This document shows, one piece after another, positions 40,007-48,716 of a stretch of 64,000 bases of DNA. The position numbers were made by a program, and so were the translations under genes. The notes beneath the pieces were generated by a model. The model was not told the DNA's origin. It saw nothing but the letters and a program-made list of their open reading frames with translations, and ran no database searches. The first letter of the stretch is position 1. Every line of letters starts with the position of its first letter. The DNA is taken from the NCBI RefSeq assembly GCF_963929015.1, contig NZ_CAWVHE010000011.1:1-64000 (forward strand). Reading direction: 5' to 3'. The stretch comes from Merdimonas sp963929015 (GTDB lineage Bacteria; Bacillota; Clostridia; Lachnospirales; Lachnospiraceae).

Positions 40007-41362
40007 ATGCGGACATTATATATCGAATGTAACATGGGGGCAGCCGGTGATATGCTGATGGGCGCCCTGTATGAACTGCTGGAAGATAAAGAGGGATTTC
40101 TGAAGACCATGAACAGCCTGGGACTGCCCGGCGTGCATGTGGAGGCGGAGGCGGGAAAGACATGTGGGATCGCCGGAACGCATATGCGGGTGACAGTACA
40201 CGGGGAAGAAGAAACTACCTGTGGACACGACCATGGCCATGAGCATGACCACGTCCACAGCCATGAGGATTCCCATACGCATGAGCACATTCATAGCCAC
40301 GATCATTCCCATCCACAGGAGCATAACCACGAGCATAGCCACGAGCATCACCGCCACCATCATCATGCCACGCCGGGGCATATCAGGGAACTGATCGACA
40401 CCCTGTGCCTGCCGGAGGAGGTAAAGAAAGAGGCCAGAGCGGTGTATGACCGGATCGCCCGGGCAGAAGCCAGGGCTCACGGCTGCCCTGTGGGAGACGT
40501 GCATTTCCACGAGGTGGGAGCCCTGGACGCGGTGGCAGATGTGACTGGCGTATGTTATTGCCTGTATCTTTTAAAGCCTGAGCGGATCGTGGTTTCCCCG
40601 GTCCATGTGGGAAGCGGCACGGTGCGGTGCGCTCACGGGATCATGCCGGTTCCGGCGCCTGCCACAGCCAACTTGCTGGAGGGAGCGCCAAGCTACGGCG
40701 GAGAAATCCGGGGAGAACTGTGTACGCCTACCGGAGCTGCGCTTCTTACCCAGTTCGCGGATGCTTTTGGCTCGATGCCGGTGATGACAGGCGCTGGCGT
40801 GGGGATCGGGATTGGAACGAAAGAATTTCCTCAGGCCAACTGTGTGCGGGTATTCCTGGGAGAAAGCCGGGAGTCGGAAGCCGCTGGCATGGAAGCTGGG
40901 GAGACTGGCGTAAATGGCAGGATCACAGAACTGATCTGCAACCTGGACGACATGACGCCGGAGGCTCTTTCCTATGCCTGCGGCCGGCTTCTGGAAGCAG
41001 GAGCGCTGGACGTGTATACCCTTCCCGGCACCATGAAAAAAGGCCGCCCCGGCCATGTGCTGACGGTGCTGTGCGAAGAAGGGAACGAAGAGGAAATGGT
41101 CCGGAAGATATTCCGGGAGACAGCCACCAACGGAGTGCGGGCCCGCCGGTGTGAGAAATATTTTCTGAAGCCGGGGGTGGAAAAGGTTTCTATGCCCTGG
41201 GGAGAGGTGCGGATCAAGACCGCTTCCGGATACGGTGTCACTCATAAGAAACCGGAATACGAAGATGTGGCGAAGATCGCCAGAGAGCAGAACCTGCCCT
41301 GGGGGAAGGTGCGGGATGAGGTGATCCGCCGGACGGACATTGACGGACAGGAGGAGAAATAA
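40007..41362 (+). CDS. larC: LarC, nickel-pincer cofactor nickel insertase
   Basis: A 451-residue single-frame LarC. It begins YIECNMGAAGDMLMGALYEL. A histidine-rich insert (about residues 73-123, over 20 His in HxHxH pattern) is the nickel store. Then HFHEVGALDAVADVTGVCYC, YGGEIRGELCTPTGAALL and the C-terminal LICNLDDMTPEALSYACGRLLEAGALDVY. In Lactobacillus larC is split by a programmed frameshift; here it is continuous. It inserts Ni into the CTP-activated pincer. No LarA racemase lies in the window. Confidence 0.93.
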   Translation: MRTLYIECNMGAAGDMLMGALYELLEDKEGFLKTMNSLGLPGVHVEAEAGKTCGIAGTHMRVTVHGEEETTCGHDHGHEHDHVHSHEDSHTHEHIHSHDHSHPQEHNHEHSHEHHRHHHHATPGHIRELIDTLCLPEEVKKEARAVYDRIARAEARAHGCPVGDVHFHEVGALDAVADVTGVCYCLYLLKPERIVVSPVHVGSGTVRCAHGIMPVPAPATANLLEGAPSYGGEIRGELCTPTGAALLTQFADAFGSMPVMTGAGVGIGIGTKEFPQANCVRVFLGESRESEAAGMEAGETGVNGRITELICNLDDMTPEALSYACGRLLEAGALDVYTLPGTMKKGRPGHVLTVLCEEGNEEEMVRKIFRETATNGVRARRCEKYFLKPGVEKVSMPWGEVRIKTASGYGVTHKKPEYEDVAKIAREQNLPWGKVRDEVIRRTDIDGQEEK

Positions 41363-41644
41363 GTGAGGCGGTTTACGGCAATCATCCTTACAGCAGGACT
41401 TGCGACAGGCCTCTTGGCAGGCTGCGGCGGGGAGCTGCAGCGGTTCTGCCTTGCCAGAGCGCTGCGCCCGGGCGTAAGATTCCTTCTCTGCGATGAGATC
41501 ACCGCCATGCTGGATCTGGTGACCCGGGCCCGGATCTGGAACTGCCTCATGGAGGAGGCAAAGAAGCGGGGACTGGGGCTTCTGGTGGTGAGCCATGATG
41601 AAAAGCTGCTGGGGAAAGTGTGTACCAGAGTGGTGGAACTGTAA
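41363..41644 (+). pseudogene. Deletion-fusion of a lipoprotein signal peptide to an ABC ATPase C-terminus (nickel transporter scar)
   Basis: A GTG directly after the larC stop opens a frame whose first 23 residues are a lipoprotein signal peptide (FTAIILTAGLATGLLAGCGG, lipobox LAGC). It continues without a break as ELQRFCLARALRPGVRFLLC, DEITAMLDLVT, and LLVVSHDEKLLGKVCTRV. That is the part of an ABC ATPase from the signature LSGGELQR through Walker B and H-loop, of the peptide/nickel (NikE-like) type. The best explanation is a deletion between the binding-protein gene and the last ATPase gene of a nickel importer operon, joining at the shared GGCGG/GGAG sequence. Walker A and all else are missing. 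Confidence 0.75.
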
Positions 41645-41705
41645 GAAAGATGTTTTAGAAGGGTGTCATGTTTTTTAGAAACAGGATAAAGAACGTATAT
41701 AGATA

Positions 41706-41743
41706 AGCAGGTAAAAGCGCCATAGCGTCTTTACCTGCTTTTT
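41706..41743 (+). terminator. lar operon terminator
   Basis: AGCAGGTAAA (41706-41715) pairs with TTTACCTGCT (41730-41739), with an inner GCGC/GCGT pairing, then TTTTT. Confidence 0.85.
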
Positions 41744-41846
41744 ACATAGATTTCACAGGAAACAGATAGAGCGGTTTTCTAAAATAAAAGAAAATAAAAG
41801 GGAGAATATCAGGCAGGATCAAGCCGGAAAACAGGAGGGAACCGGG

Positions 41847-43508
41847 ATGTATATGAGTAAACAGATGAAAAGGATTTTCCTTGGTATATTAGCCGGGATG
41901 CTGCTTTTAACAGGATGTGGGGCAGATTCAGGGACTGGCCGGGAAGAGGAACCCCGGGAAAGTCAGAATACGGAAGGGAAAGCAGAAGAACAGGAAAAGC
42001 AGGAGATCACCAGGGTTCCGGGAGGCCAGATCCGTATATTGTCAGGGTCTGAAAACCAGGAACTGGAAACCATTATCCAGGAATGCAGTGAGGCTACAGG
42101 CGTGGAGATTCAGATGGAATATAAAGGCTCTGTGGATATTATGAGGGAACTGGAAAATGGAGCGCCGGATTACGATGCGGTGTGGCCGGCCAGCAGTATC
42201 TGGGTCTCCATGGGAGATACCGGGCATCTGATCAAGCACAGTCAGTCCATTTCCATGACGCCGGTGGTATTTGGCATCAGGGAAAGTCTGGCGGAAAAGC
42301 TCGGGTTTGTGGGAGAAAAGGTATCGGTCAATGATATCCTGACAGCAATCCGGGATGGGGAAATGAGCTTTTGCATGACCAGCGCCACCCAGTCCAATTC
42401 CGGGGCCAGTGCCTATATTGGATTCTTATATGCTCTTCTCGGGAAGCAGGAGGGACTTACAGAAGAAGACCTGCAGAAGCCGGATCTTCAGGCGGATATC
42501 AGGGAACTGTTAAGCGGCGTGGAGCGAAGCTCCGGCAGTTCGGACTGGCTCAAAGATATGTTCCTGGAAGGAGACTATGACGCCATGGTCAACTATGAAT
42601 GCCTGATCATTGACGCCAATCAGCAGCTGGAAGAGGAAGGGAAAGAACCTCTGTATGTGGTCTATCCCTATGATGGCCTTTCTATCGCGGATTCACCGCT
42701 GGGTTATGTGGATCATGGCGATGCAGAAAAAGAAGAAGCCTTTCTGGCAGTACAGGAATATCTCCTCTCAGACAAAACACAGGCAGAGATTGAGGCTACA
42801 GGACGCCGGATCAATGCTGGTGGCGTCTCCAAAGAAAATCAGGATGTATTCAACAGTGACTGGGGCATTGACACGGAACGGATCTTGTCGCCGATCCAGA
42901 TGCCGGAGGCCGCGGTGCTGACAGAGGCGCTGAATATCTACCAGACCAGTTTTAAGAAGCCTTCTCTTAACATTTACTGTCTGGACTTCTCGGGCAGCAT
43001 GTCGGGAACAGGAGAGGAACAACTCAAAGAAGCGATGGCCCAGATCCTGTTGCAGGAGAACGCCAGAAAGAATTTCCTTCAGGCAAATGCAGGAGAAGTA
43101 AATGAGGTGGTGTTCTTTGATGATACGATCCTGGATGTACAGGCGGCGGCCGATGATTCGGATGAAGCGCTGGCAGAGCTGAACCAGAAGGTGGCGGATT
43201 TCCAGATCGCGGGAGGTACGGATATTTACCGGGCGGCAGCAGAAGCGCTGGAAATTGCTTCCGGTTATGATCTGACAAACTATACGCCGGCCATTATCCT
43301 GATGACCGATGGGCGCTCCAACTATAATTACAGTAATTTTGAAGAGGTCTGGAAACGGTATGAAGAGGACATCCCGATTTTTTCTATTACCTTTGGAGAT
43401 GCCGATCCAAGCCAGCTGGAAGAACTGGCTAAAATAAGCGGCGGCCGGGTGTTTGACGGCACCAAAGATCTGACGGCGGCCTTCCGCAGTGTGAAAGGAT
43501 ACAATTAG
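41847..43508 (+). CDS. Lipoprotein with solute-binding and von Willebrand A domains
   Basis: A 553-residue lipoprotein (LGILAGMLLLTGCGADSG, lipobox LTGC). After an acidic linker, residues about 60-350 form a type-2 periplasmic-binding-like domain (GGQIRILSGSENQELETIIQ, YDAVWPASSIWVSMG, ATQSNSGASAYIGFLYALLG). Residues about 370-550 form a VWA domain with an intact MIDAS (LDFSGSMSG, then GGTDIYRA and LMTDGRSN). Extracellular, membrane-tethered. First of four genes ending with TelA. In TelA clusters, VWA partners are usual, but this lipoprotein form is unusual. Ribosome site GGAGGG. Confidence 0.85.
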   Translation: MYMSKQMKRIFLGILAGMLLLTGCGADSGTGREEEPRESQNTEGKAEEQEKQEITRVPGGQIRILSGSENQELETIIQECSEATGVEIQMEYKGSVDIMRELENGAPDYDAVWPASSIWVSMGDTGHLIKHSQSISMTPVVFGIRESLAEKLGFVGEKVSVNDILTAIRDGEMSFCMTSATQSNSGASAYIGFLYALLGKQEGLTEEDLQKPDLQADIRELLSGVERSSGSSDWLKDMFLEGDYDAMVNYECLIIDANQQLEEEGKEPLYVVYPYDGLSIADSPLGYVDHGDAEKEEAFLAVQEYLLSDKTQAEIEATGRRINAGGVSKENQDVFNSDWGIDTERILSPIQMPEAAVLTEALNIYQTSFKKPSLNIYCLDFSGSMSGTGEEQLKEAMAQILLQENARKNFLQANAGEVNEVVFFDDTILDVQAAADDSDEALAELNQKVADFQIAGGTDIYRAAAEALEIASGYDLTNYTPAIILMTDGRSNYNYSNFEEVWKRYEEDIPIFSITFGDADPSQLEELAKISGGRVFDGTKDLTAAFRSVKGYN

Positions 43509-43511
43509 AAC

Positions 43512-44165
43512 ATGAAAAGAAACTGGAAAGAAATCATCAGTATTGCGGCTTCGGCAGGATTATCTCTGGCGGTATTCCTGGGACTTCTTGCCGGACTTGG
43601 ATGGAATCTTCTGTTGTGCATGGGTCTGGCAGCCGCTTCCTATCCGGGATTTCTGCTGGTGCTGCGTCCGGTTAAAAAAATTGGAAGGATGGAAGTAGAA
43701 AAAATCGGTAATGGAGAAGTTCTTCATGAAAGGCTTCTGGAGGCTGGCACGGATTACCGGAGAATGCAAAAGGCAGCGGGCAAGATTCTGGATCCTGTAT
43801 TAAAGCAGGACGTACAGACCCTTCTTACAACGGCGGGAAGCATTTTAAAATTTCTGACAGACAATCCAAAGAAAATCCCGTCGGCCAGACGCTATATTGA
43901 TTACTACCAGGAGACGGCAGCCAATGTGTTGGAAAATTATGTAGAACTGCAGGACAGCAGACTTGCCACAAAAGAAGCGCAGAGAATATTACAGAATACA
44001 AAGGAAGCGGTGGCAACTTTGAAAGAGGCTTTTCAGATGCAGTTTGAAAAGCTGCTGCAAAATGAACTGATGGATATGGAGGCGGATCTGAATCTTCTGA
44101 AACAGACCCTCCGTTCAGAAGGATATATAGAAACAGGCAAACAGAGAAAGCAGGAAAACGAATGA
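43512..44165 (+). CDS. XpaC-family (5-bromo-4-chloroindolyl phosphate hydrolysis) membrane protein
   Basis: A 217-residue protein with two adjacent N-terminal membrane helices (about 8-48) and a helical cytosolic domain (LLEAGTDYRRMQKAAGKILD, TLLTTAGSILKFLTDNPKKI, RRYIDYYQETAANVLENYVE). That domain is typical of the XpaC family that travels with TelA. Three bp after the VWA gene; 4 bp overlap with the next. Function unknown; scaffold for TelA is plausible. Confidence 0.8.
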   Translation: MKRNWKEIISIAASAGLSLAVFLGLLAGLGWNLLLCMGLAAASYPGFLLVLRPVKKIGRMEVEKIGNGEVLHERLLEAGTDYRRMQKAAGKILDPVLKQDVQTLLTTAGSILKFLTDNPKKIPSARRYIDYYQETAANVLENYVELQDSRLATKEAQRILQNTKEAVATLKEAFQMQFEKLLQNELMDMEADLNLLKQTLRSEGYIETGKQRKQENE

Positions 44166-45268
44166 AGAAAAAAATCATAGGTCTGATTCTTCTGGTCTGC
44201 GTGATGGGGGTCATCGGAGGAATCTATCTCCTGACCGGCGGGACCGGGGAACTGGGAGAAGAAAAACGGACAGAAGGGCAGCAGGTGACGAAAACGAAAC
44301 CGGCTACGCAGGTCAGCGGGTATATTGGCGGAGAAAAAGTAGGGTTTCTGGAAGATGAGGAAGTGCTGGAGATCTTAAGAAATGAATATGGTCTGGATGT
44401 GGATTATTCAAAAGCCGGTTCTCTGGATATGATGACGGCGGATCTGTCCGGACGGAATTATCTTTTCCCTTCCAGCAGCATTGCACTGGAATATTACGAA
44501 GAACTTCACGGATCGCCAAAGCAGAGTGAGATTATTTTAAATACGCCGATTGTATTGTATACCCACAAGATCGTCCTGGATGCCTTTGAACAACAGGGAC
44601 TGATCACAAAGGATGGAGAAGTTAATTATATTGATATGAATCAACTGGTTGCTATGATCCAGAATGATACCAAGTGGGCGGATATCGGCGTGCCTGAACT
44701 ATACGGCAGTGTCTCTGTAGACACCACGGATCCGGCAAAGTCCAATTCCGGAAATATGTTTGCGGCGCTTCTGGCAGATGTGCTGAACGGCGGCCAGACC
44801 CTGACGCCGGAAGGCGTGGGAGAGATTCTGCCGCAGCTTCAGACTATTTTCGGCAAACTGGGATATATGGAGACTTCTTCAGCGGATCTGTTCGATCAGT
44901 TTCTTCGGATGGGGGTGGGGGCGACACCGGTTGCCGCAGGTTATGAGAGCCAGATCATCGAGTATGCCCAGATGAATCCGGAAGCATACGAAAAGATCAA
45001 GGATGATGTTGTGATCCTTTATCCGGCGCCTACTGTGTGGTCTGCTCATGTACTGATCGCCATAGACGAAAGCGGACAGACATTGCTCAAGGGGCTTCAG
45101 GATGAAACGGTACAGGAACTGGCCTGGAAAAAGCATGGTTTCCGCACTGGCAGCGCAGGAACCTCCCAGGGAGAAACCAAAGTGACCGGGATTGCGGACA
45201 GCATCACGCAGGTGGCGCAGGTTCCGTCCTACGAAGTGATGCGGCAGATCATAGAAGGACTGCAATAG
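44162..45268 (+). CDS. Membrane-anchored solute-binding-like protein
   Basis: A 368-residue protein with one N-terminal helix (IIGLILLVCVMGVIGGIYLL) and an extracellular domain resembling type-2 solute-binding proteins (LFPSSSIALEYYEELHG, TPIVLYTHKIVLDAF, DTTDPAKSNSGNMFAALLADVL). The stretch DPAKSNSGNMFAA parallels TQSNSGASAYIGF in the first gene of the operon, so the two binding domains are related. No permease or ATPase accompanies them, so they may sense rather than import a ligand. Confidence 0.72.
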   Translation: MKKKIIGLILLVCVMGVIGGIYLLTGGTGELGEEKRTEGQQVTKTKPATQVSGYIGGEKVGFLEDEEVLEILRNEYGLDVDYSKAGSLDMMTADLSGRNYLFPSSSIALEYYEELHGSPKQSEIILNTPIVLYTHKIVLDAFEQQGLITKDGEVNYIDMNQLVAMIQNDTKWADIGVPELYGSVSVDTTDPAKSNSGNMFAALLADVLNGGQTLTPEGVGEILPQLQTIFGKLGYMETSSADLFDQFLRMGVGATPVAAGYESQIIEYAQMNPEAYEKIKDDVVILYPAPTVWSAHVLIAIDESGQTLLKGLQDETVQELAWKKHGFRTGSAGTSQGETKVTGIADSITQVAQVPSYEVMRQIIEGLQ

Positions 45269-45286
45269 CAGAGAAAGGGGGAAGAA

Positions 45287-46414
45287 ATGGCAGAGATTAC
45301 GTTAAATGCATTAAGGAAACAGAAGATAGCAGCAGAAGAAAATATAGCGCTGGTGGAGGAAAATGCCCGGAAGATCCAGGAACAGATTACTGCGCTGACA
45401 CCTGCTGAGAGGGAAAAAGTGGAGGAGATCAAAGAGCAGATCGATCTGACCGATTCTCAGATGCTGATGCAGTATGGTTCCGGGGCAAAGCAGAATATCG
45501 CGGATTTTTCAGAAAATATCCTGAATAACGTAAGAAACAAGGATACGGGGTACATTGGTGAACTGATGACCGGGCTGGTGACCAGTGTGCAGGGGCTGGA
45601 CTTTGAGTCGCTGGAAAAAGAATCCGGTATCATGGGCATTTTCAAAAAGGCAGAGGCAAAAGTGAAACGATTTATGATGCAGTATGAAAAACTGGAGGTC
45701 CAGGTAGATAAGATCGAAGGGAAGCTGGATGAAGCGAGAATGGAAATGCTCAAAGACATCGGCATGCTGGATTCCATGTATGAGAAAAACCTGTCCTATT
45801 TCCGCCAGTTGCAGCTTTATATCGTCGCAGGAGAGGAAAAGATGCGGGAACTCAAGGAAGAGACCATCCCGGCGCTTAGAAAAGAAGCAGAAGAGAGCGG
45901 AGATCCCATGAATGCACAGGTGGTAAAAGATTTTGAAGATACTGTGGGACAGTTTGAAAAGAAACTTCATGATCTGAAGATCAGCCGGACGATTGCGATC
46001 CAGACCGCGCCGCAGCTAAGACTGGTACAGAACAATGACAAGCTTCTTGCAGATAAGATCCAGACAGCGATCCAGGAGACCATCCCCCTTTGGAAGAGCC
46101 AGATGGTTATGGCGCTTGGCCTGTACCGGCAGCAGGAAGCCCTGAAGCTGCAAAGAGATATCACTGACGCAACCAATCAGCTGCTGCTGAAAAACTCGGA
46201 AAAACTAAAGCAGAATACACTGGATGTAGCAAGAGAATCAGAGAGAGGAATCGTGGATATTGAGACATTGAAAAAAGCAAATGAAAATCTGATCTCTACC
46301 ATGAATGAGGCGGTGAAGATCCAGCAGGACGGAAGAAAGAAACGGCAGGAAGCTGAAGCAGAGCTGGAAAAGCTGGAACAGGATATCCGCCGCTCCCTTC
46401 TGGCCGGAGCATAA
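45287..46414 (+). CDS. telA: TelA-family toxic-anion-resistance protein
   Basis: A 375-residue cytosolic, almost wholly helical protein with coiled coils at about 5-60 and 330-372. The core SYFRQLQLYIVAGEEKMREL, RTIAIQTAPQLRLVQNNDKL and LADKIQTAIQETIPLWKSQMVMAL is diagnostic of TelA (PF05816). Members give tellurite and cell-envelope-antibiotic tolerance by an unknown mechanism. Last gene of the VWA/SBP-XpaC-SBP-TelA operon, behind AAAGGGGG. Confidence 0.92.
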   Translation: MAEITLNALRKQKIAAEENIALVEENARKIQEQITALTPAEREKVEEIKEQIDLTDSQMLMQYGSGAKQNIADFSENILNNVRNKDTGYIGELMTGLVTSVQGLDFESLEKESGIMGIFKKAEAKVKRFMMQYEKLEVQVDKIEGKLDEARMEMLKDIGMLDSMYEKNLSYFRQLQLYIVAGEEKMRELKEETIPALRKEAEESGDPMNAQVVKDFEDTVGQFEKKLHDLKISRTIAIQTAPQLRLVQNNDKLLADKIQTAIQETIPLWKSQMVMALGLYRQQEALKLQRDITDATNQLLLKNSEKLKQNTLDVARESERGIVDIETLKKANENLISTMNEAVKIQQDGRKKRQEAEAELEKLEQDIRRSLLAGA

Positions 46415-46431
46415 GGAAGAGGCGGACAATT

Positions 46432-47082
46432 TTAGATTCTTACCACGTAGCGGATCATGGAGAGAAGCCGCGTGGTCATATCGCCGGGATCCAGAGACGG
46501 GTCCTGGCATTTTTCTTCTAACAAAGTACGAAGACAGCAGACAACAATATCATTGATCAATTCTATATTTTCTTTTTGCAAAGTCGTGACAGTGCCGGAA
46601 AGTGTCTGTAAAAGATACATACACCTTTCCCGGATGTTCTGTCCGAAATACATCACCCGGATTTCATGAGAATATTCCACCTTTTCTTCGGGGAAAAGGC
46701 GGTAGTATTCTTCCATGACCGTTGTCAGGTTGTTGCTGTATTTTCCAAAGAAAAAATTGTAAAAAATCTGTGGCTTCCGGAAAACGGTGTGGCCGTAAAA
46801 AGACCAGATGGCCAAAAACGTATCTGCAGCGGAAAGATTCTGCGTGGATAATCTGGAAAGAGCCTGGCTGTACTGGTCGAAATGTTTCATGGTGGCCAGC
46901 ATGACAAGTTCGTCCATGTCCCGGAAATATAAGTAAATGGTGGAATTATGAAATCCGGCTCTCTCGGCAATCTTGCGGATGGAAATCTTTTCCAGTCCCT
47001 CTTCGTCGATCAGCGCCTGCGCGGCCTCAATAAACCGGATTTTGTTTTGTATTTTCAATTCTTCATTTTGAATCACTGGCAT
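46432..47082 (-). CDS. TetR-family repressor of the betaine reductase operon
   Basis: A 216-residue protein with an N-terminal TetR helix-turn-helix (AAQALIDEEGLEKISIRKIAERAGFHNSTIYLYFRDMDELV). The C-terminal ligand domain is helical and unassigned. It is divergent from the Grd operon, whose promoter contains the perfect palindrome AATAAGCGCGCTTATT between -35 and -10 and a second copy downstream. This protein is the obvious binder. The inducer may be betaine or a related compound (inference). Confidence 0.88.
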   Translation of the reverse strand: MPVIQNEELKIQNKIRFIEAAQALIDEEGLEKISIRKIAERAGFHNSTIYLYFRDMDELVMLATMKHFDQYSQALSRLSTQNLSAADTFLAIWSFYGHTVFRKPQIFYNFFFGKYSNNLTTVMEEYYRLFPEEKVEYSHEIRVMYFGQNIRERCMYLLQTLSGTVTTLQKENIELINDIVVCCLRTLLEEKCQDPSLDPGDMTTRLLSMIRYVVRI

Positions 47083-47252
47083 ATCTGAAAAACTCCTGAT
47101 CTCTATATAAAATATCGCTGAATATCGTCTTATCTGTAAAGAAGCATAGCTTATATATTATATCATTTTGCGGATCCTTTCACAAGTGAGAAAACGGATA
47201 TAGGCGGTATCTATAAGAAGTTCGAAAATTGTTAAAATATTAATAAAGATCA

Positions 47253-47311
47253 TTGACAATAAGCGCGCTTATTATTATAATTACGTTAAAAATGATGGAA
47301 CAAGCGCGCTT
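47253..47311 (+). promoter_or_regulatory. Grd operon promoter with two TetR-type operators
   Basis: TTGACA (47253-47258), 17 bp spacer, TATAAT (47276-47281), a consensus promoter. The palindrome AATAAGCGCGCTTATT (47258-47273) occupies the spacer. A second site with AAGCGCGCTT (47302-47311, context AACAAGCGCGCTTATT) lies about 20 bp past the start point. Occupancy of either would block initiation or elongation. Confidence 0.85.
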
Positions 47312-47379
47312 ATTTTAAAAAAATATGTGAAAAATAACCATAGATAAAATCTATGGGAAACACGGCAAGGAGGGAAAAT

Positions 47380-48705
47380 ATGAAACTCGAAATTGGCAAT
47401 TTTTATGTCAAAGACATTGTTTTCGGTAACGAACTGTCCTTAAAAGATGGAGTGCTTACCGTAAACAAAGAGGAAGCACTGGATTTCATCCGTCAGGACG
47501 AAAGAATTACAGAGGCAGAGCTTTATATCGCAAAGCCAGGTGACAAGATCCGTATGTGCCCGGTTAAAGAGGCGATCGAGCCCAGGATCCGCCCGGACGG
47601 AAGAGGAATCTTCCCCGGATATACGGATGATCTGGCGCCGGCAGGCGAGGGCGTGGTCTATGCCATGAAAAACTGCAGCGTGCTGGTAGTAGGAAGACAC
47701 TGGGGCGGCTTCCAGGACGGTATTATCGACATGAGCGGAGAGGGCCAGAAGTTTACTTACTTTGGACAGTTAAACAATATCGTTCTGGTTGCAGACACCA
47801 ATGAAGATTTTGAAAAACATGAGCAGCAGAAGAAAAACGACGCCTTAAGAAGAGCCGGACATAAGCTGGCGGAGTATATCGCAGCCTGCGTCAAAGAACT
47901 GACGCCGGAAGACACAGAAGTCTATGAACTGGAAGCTGCGATCAGAAGAGACCCGGAGGTAGAAAAGCTTCCGTCTGTTGTGTATGTAATGCAGCCCCAG
48001 TCCCAGATGGAAGAGATGGGTTACAACGACCTGCTTTACGGATGGGATACCAATCACATGGTGCCGACCTTTATGCATCCCAATGAAGTGCTGGACGGAG
48101 CGCTGGTATCCGGAAGTTTCATGCCGGTATCTTCCAAATGGTCTACCTATGACATGCAGAACTGTCCGAACATTAAAGCGCTTTACAAAGAGCACGGCAA
48201 GACCATCAATTTCCTGGGTGTGATCATGTCCAACTTAAATGTGGCGCTGGATCAGAAGGAAAGAGCGGCGCAGTTTGTAGCACAGATTGCAACCAGCCTG
48301 GGAGCAGACGGAGCGGTTGTTGCAGAAGAAGGCTACGGAAACCCGGATGCAGACTTTGTAGGATGTATCGTGGCTTTGGAAGATGCAGGCGTGAAGACGG
48401 TAGGTATTACCAATGAGTGTACCGGACGTGACGGACAATCCCAGCCTCTGGTAACTCTGGATGAAAAATGTGACGCTATCGTTTCCTGTGGAAATGTATC
48501 CGAGCTGATCGAGCTTCCGCCGATGGAGACCGTGCTTGGCGAGCTGGAAGCGCTTGGAAGAGACGGCCTTTCCGGAGGATGGGCGGATGATGAGATCTTA
48601 GGACCATCCGTAAGAAAAGACGGATCGATCATTATGGAAAATAACTCCATGTTCTGCGGAGACCAGGTATGCGGATGGTCACCGAAGACCATGAAAGAAT
48701 TCTAG
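47380..48705 (+). CDS. grdI: Betaine/sarcosine/glycine reductase component B, alpha (pyruvoyl proprotein)
   Basis: 441 residues from ATG 47380 behind AAGGAGGG. It is of the GrdE/GrdG/GrdI family, made as a proprotein cleaved at an Asn-Cys pair to give a pyruvoyl group that binds the substrate amine; here that pair is in TYDMQNCPNIKALY, Cys about residue 262. Other family marks: RIRPDGRGIFPGYTDDL and AEEGYGNPDADFVGCI. With the partner encoded 11 bp downstream it forms component B. GrdI (betaine) is favoured over sarcosine or glycine because a BCCT transporter follows; sequence alone does not settle the substrate. Confidence 0.85.
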   Translation: MKLEIGNFYVKDIVFGNELSLKDGVLTVNKEEALDFIRQDERITEAELYIAKPGDKIRMCPVKEAIEPRIRPDGRGIFPGYTDDLAPAGEGVVYAMKNCSVLVVGRHWGGFQDGIIDMSGEGQKFTYFGQLNNIVLVADTNEDFEKHEQQKKNDALRRAGHKLAEYIAACVKELTPEDTEVYELEAAIRRDPEVEKLPSVVYVMQPQSQMEEMGYNDLLYGWDTNHMVPTFMHPNEVLDGALVSGSFMPVSSKWSTYDMQNCPNIKALYKEHGKTINFLGVIMSNLNVALDQKERAAQFVAQIATSLGADGAVVAEEGYGNPDADFVGCIVALEDAGVKTVGITNECTGRDGQSQPLVTLDEKCDAIVSCGNVSELIELPPMETVLGELEALGRDGLSGGWADDEILGPSVRKDGSIIMENNSMFCGDQVCGWSPKTMKEF

Positions 48706-48716
48706 GCGGAGGTGAG

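Noticed and set aside
40571..41596. 341-codon minus-strand frame over larC
   Set aside because: Overlaps larC and the scar entirely; His/Pro/Arg-rich low-complexity translation typical of antisense frames.
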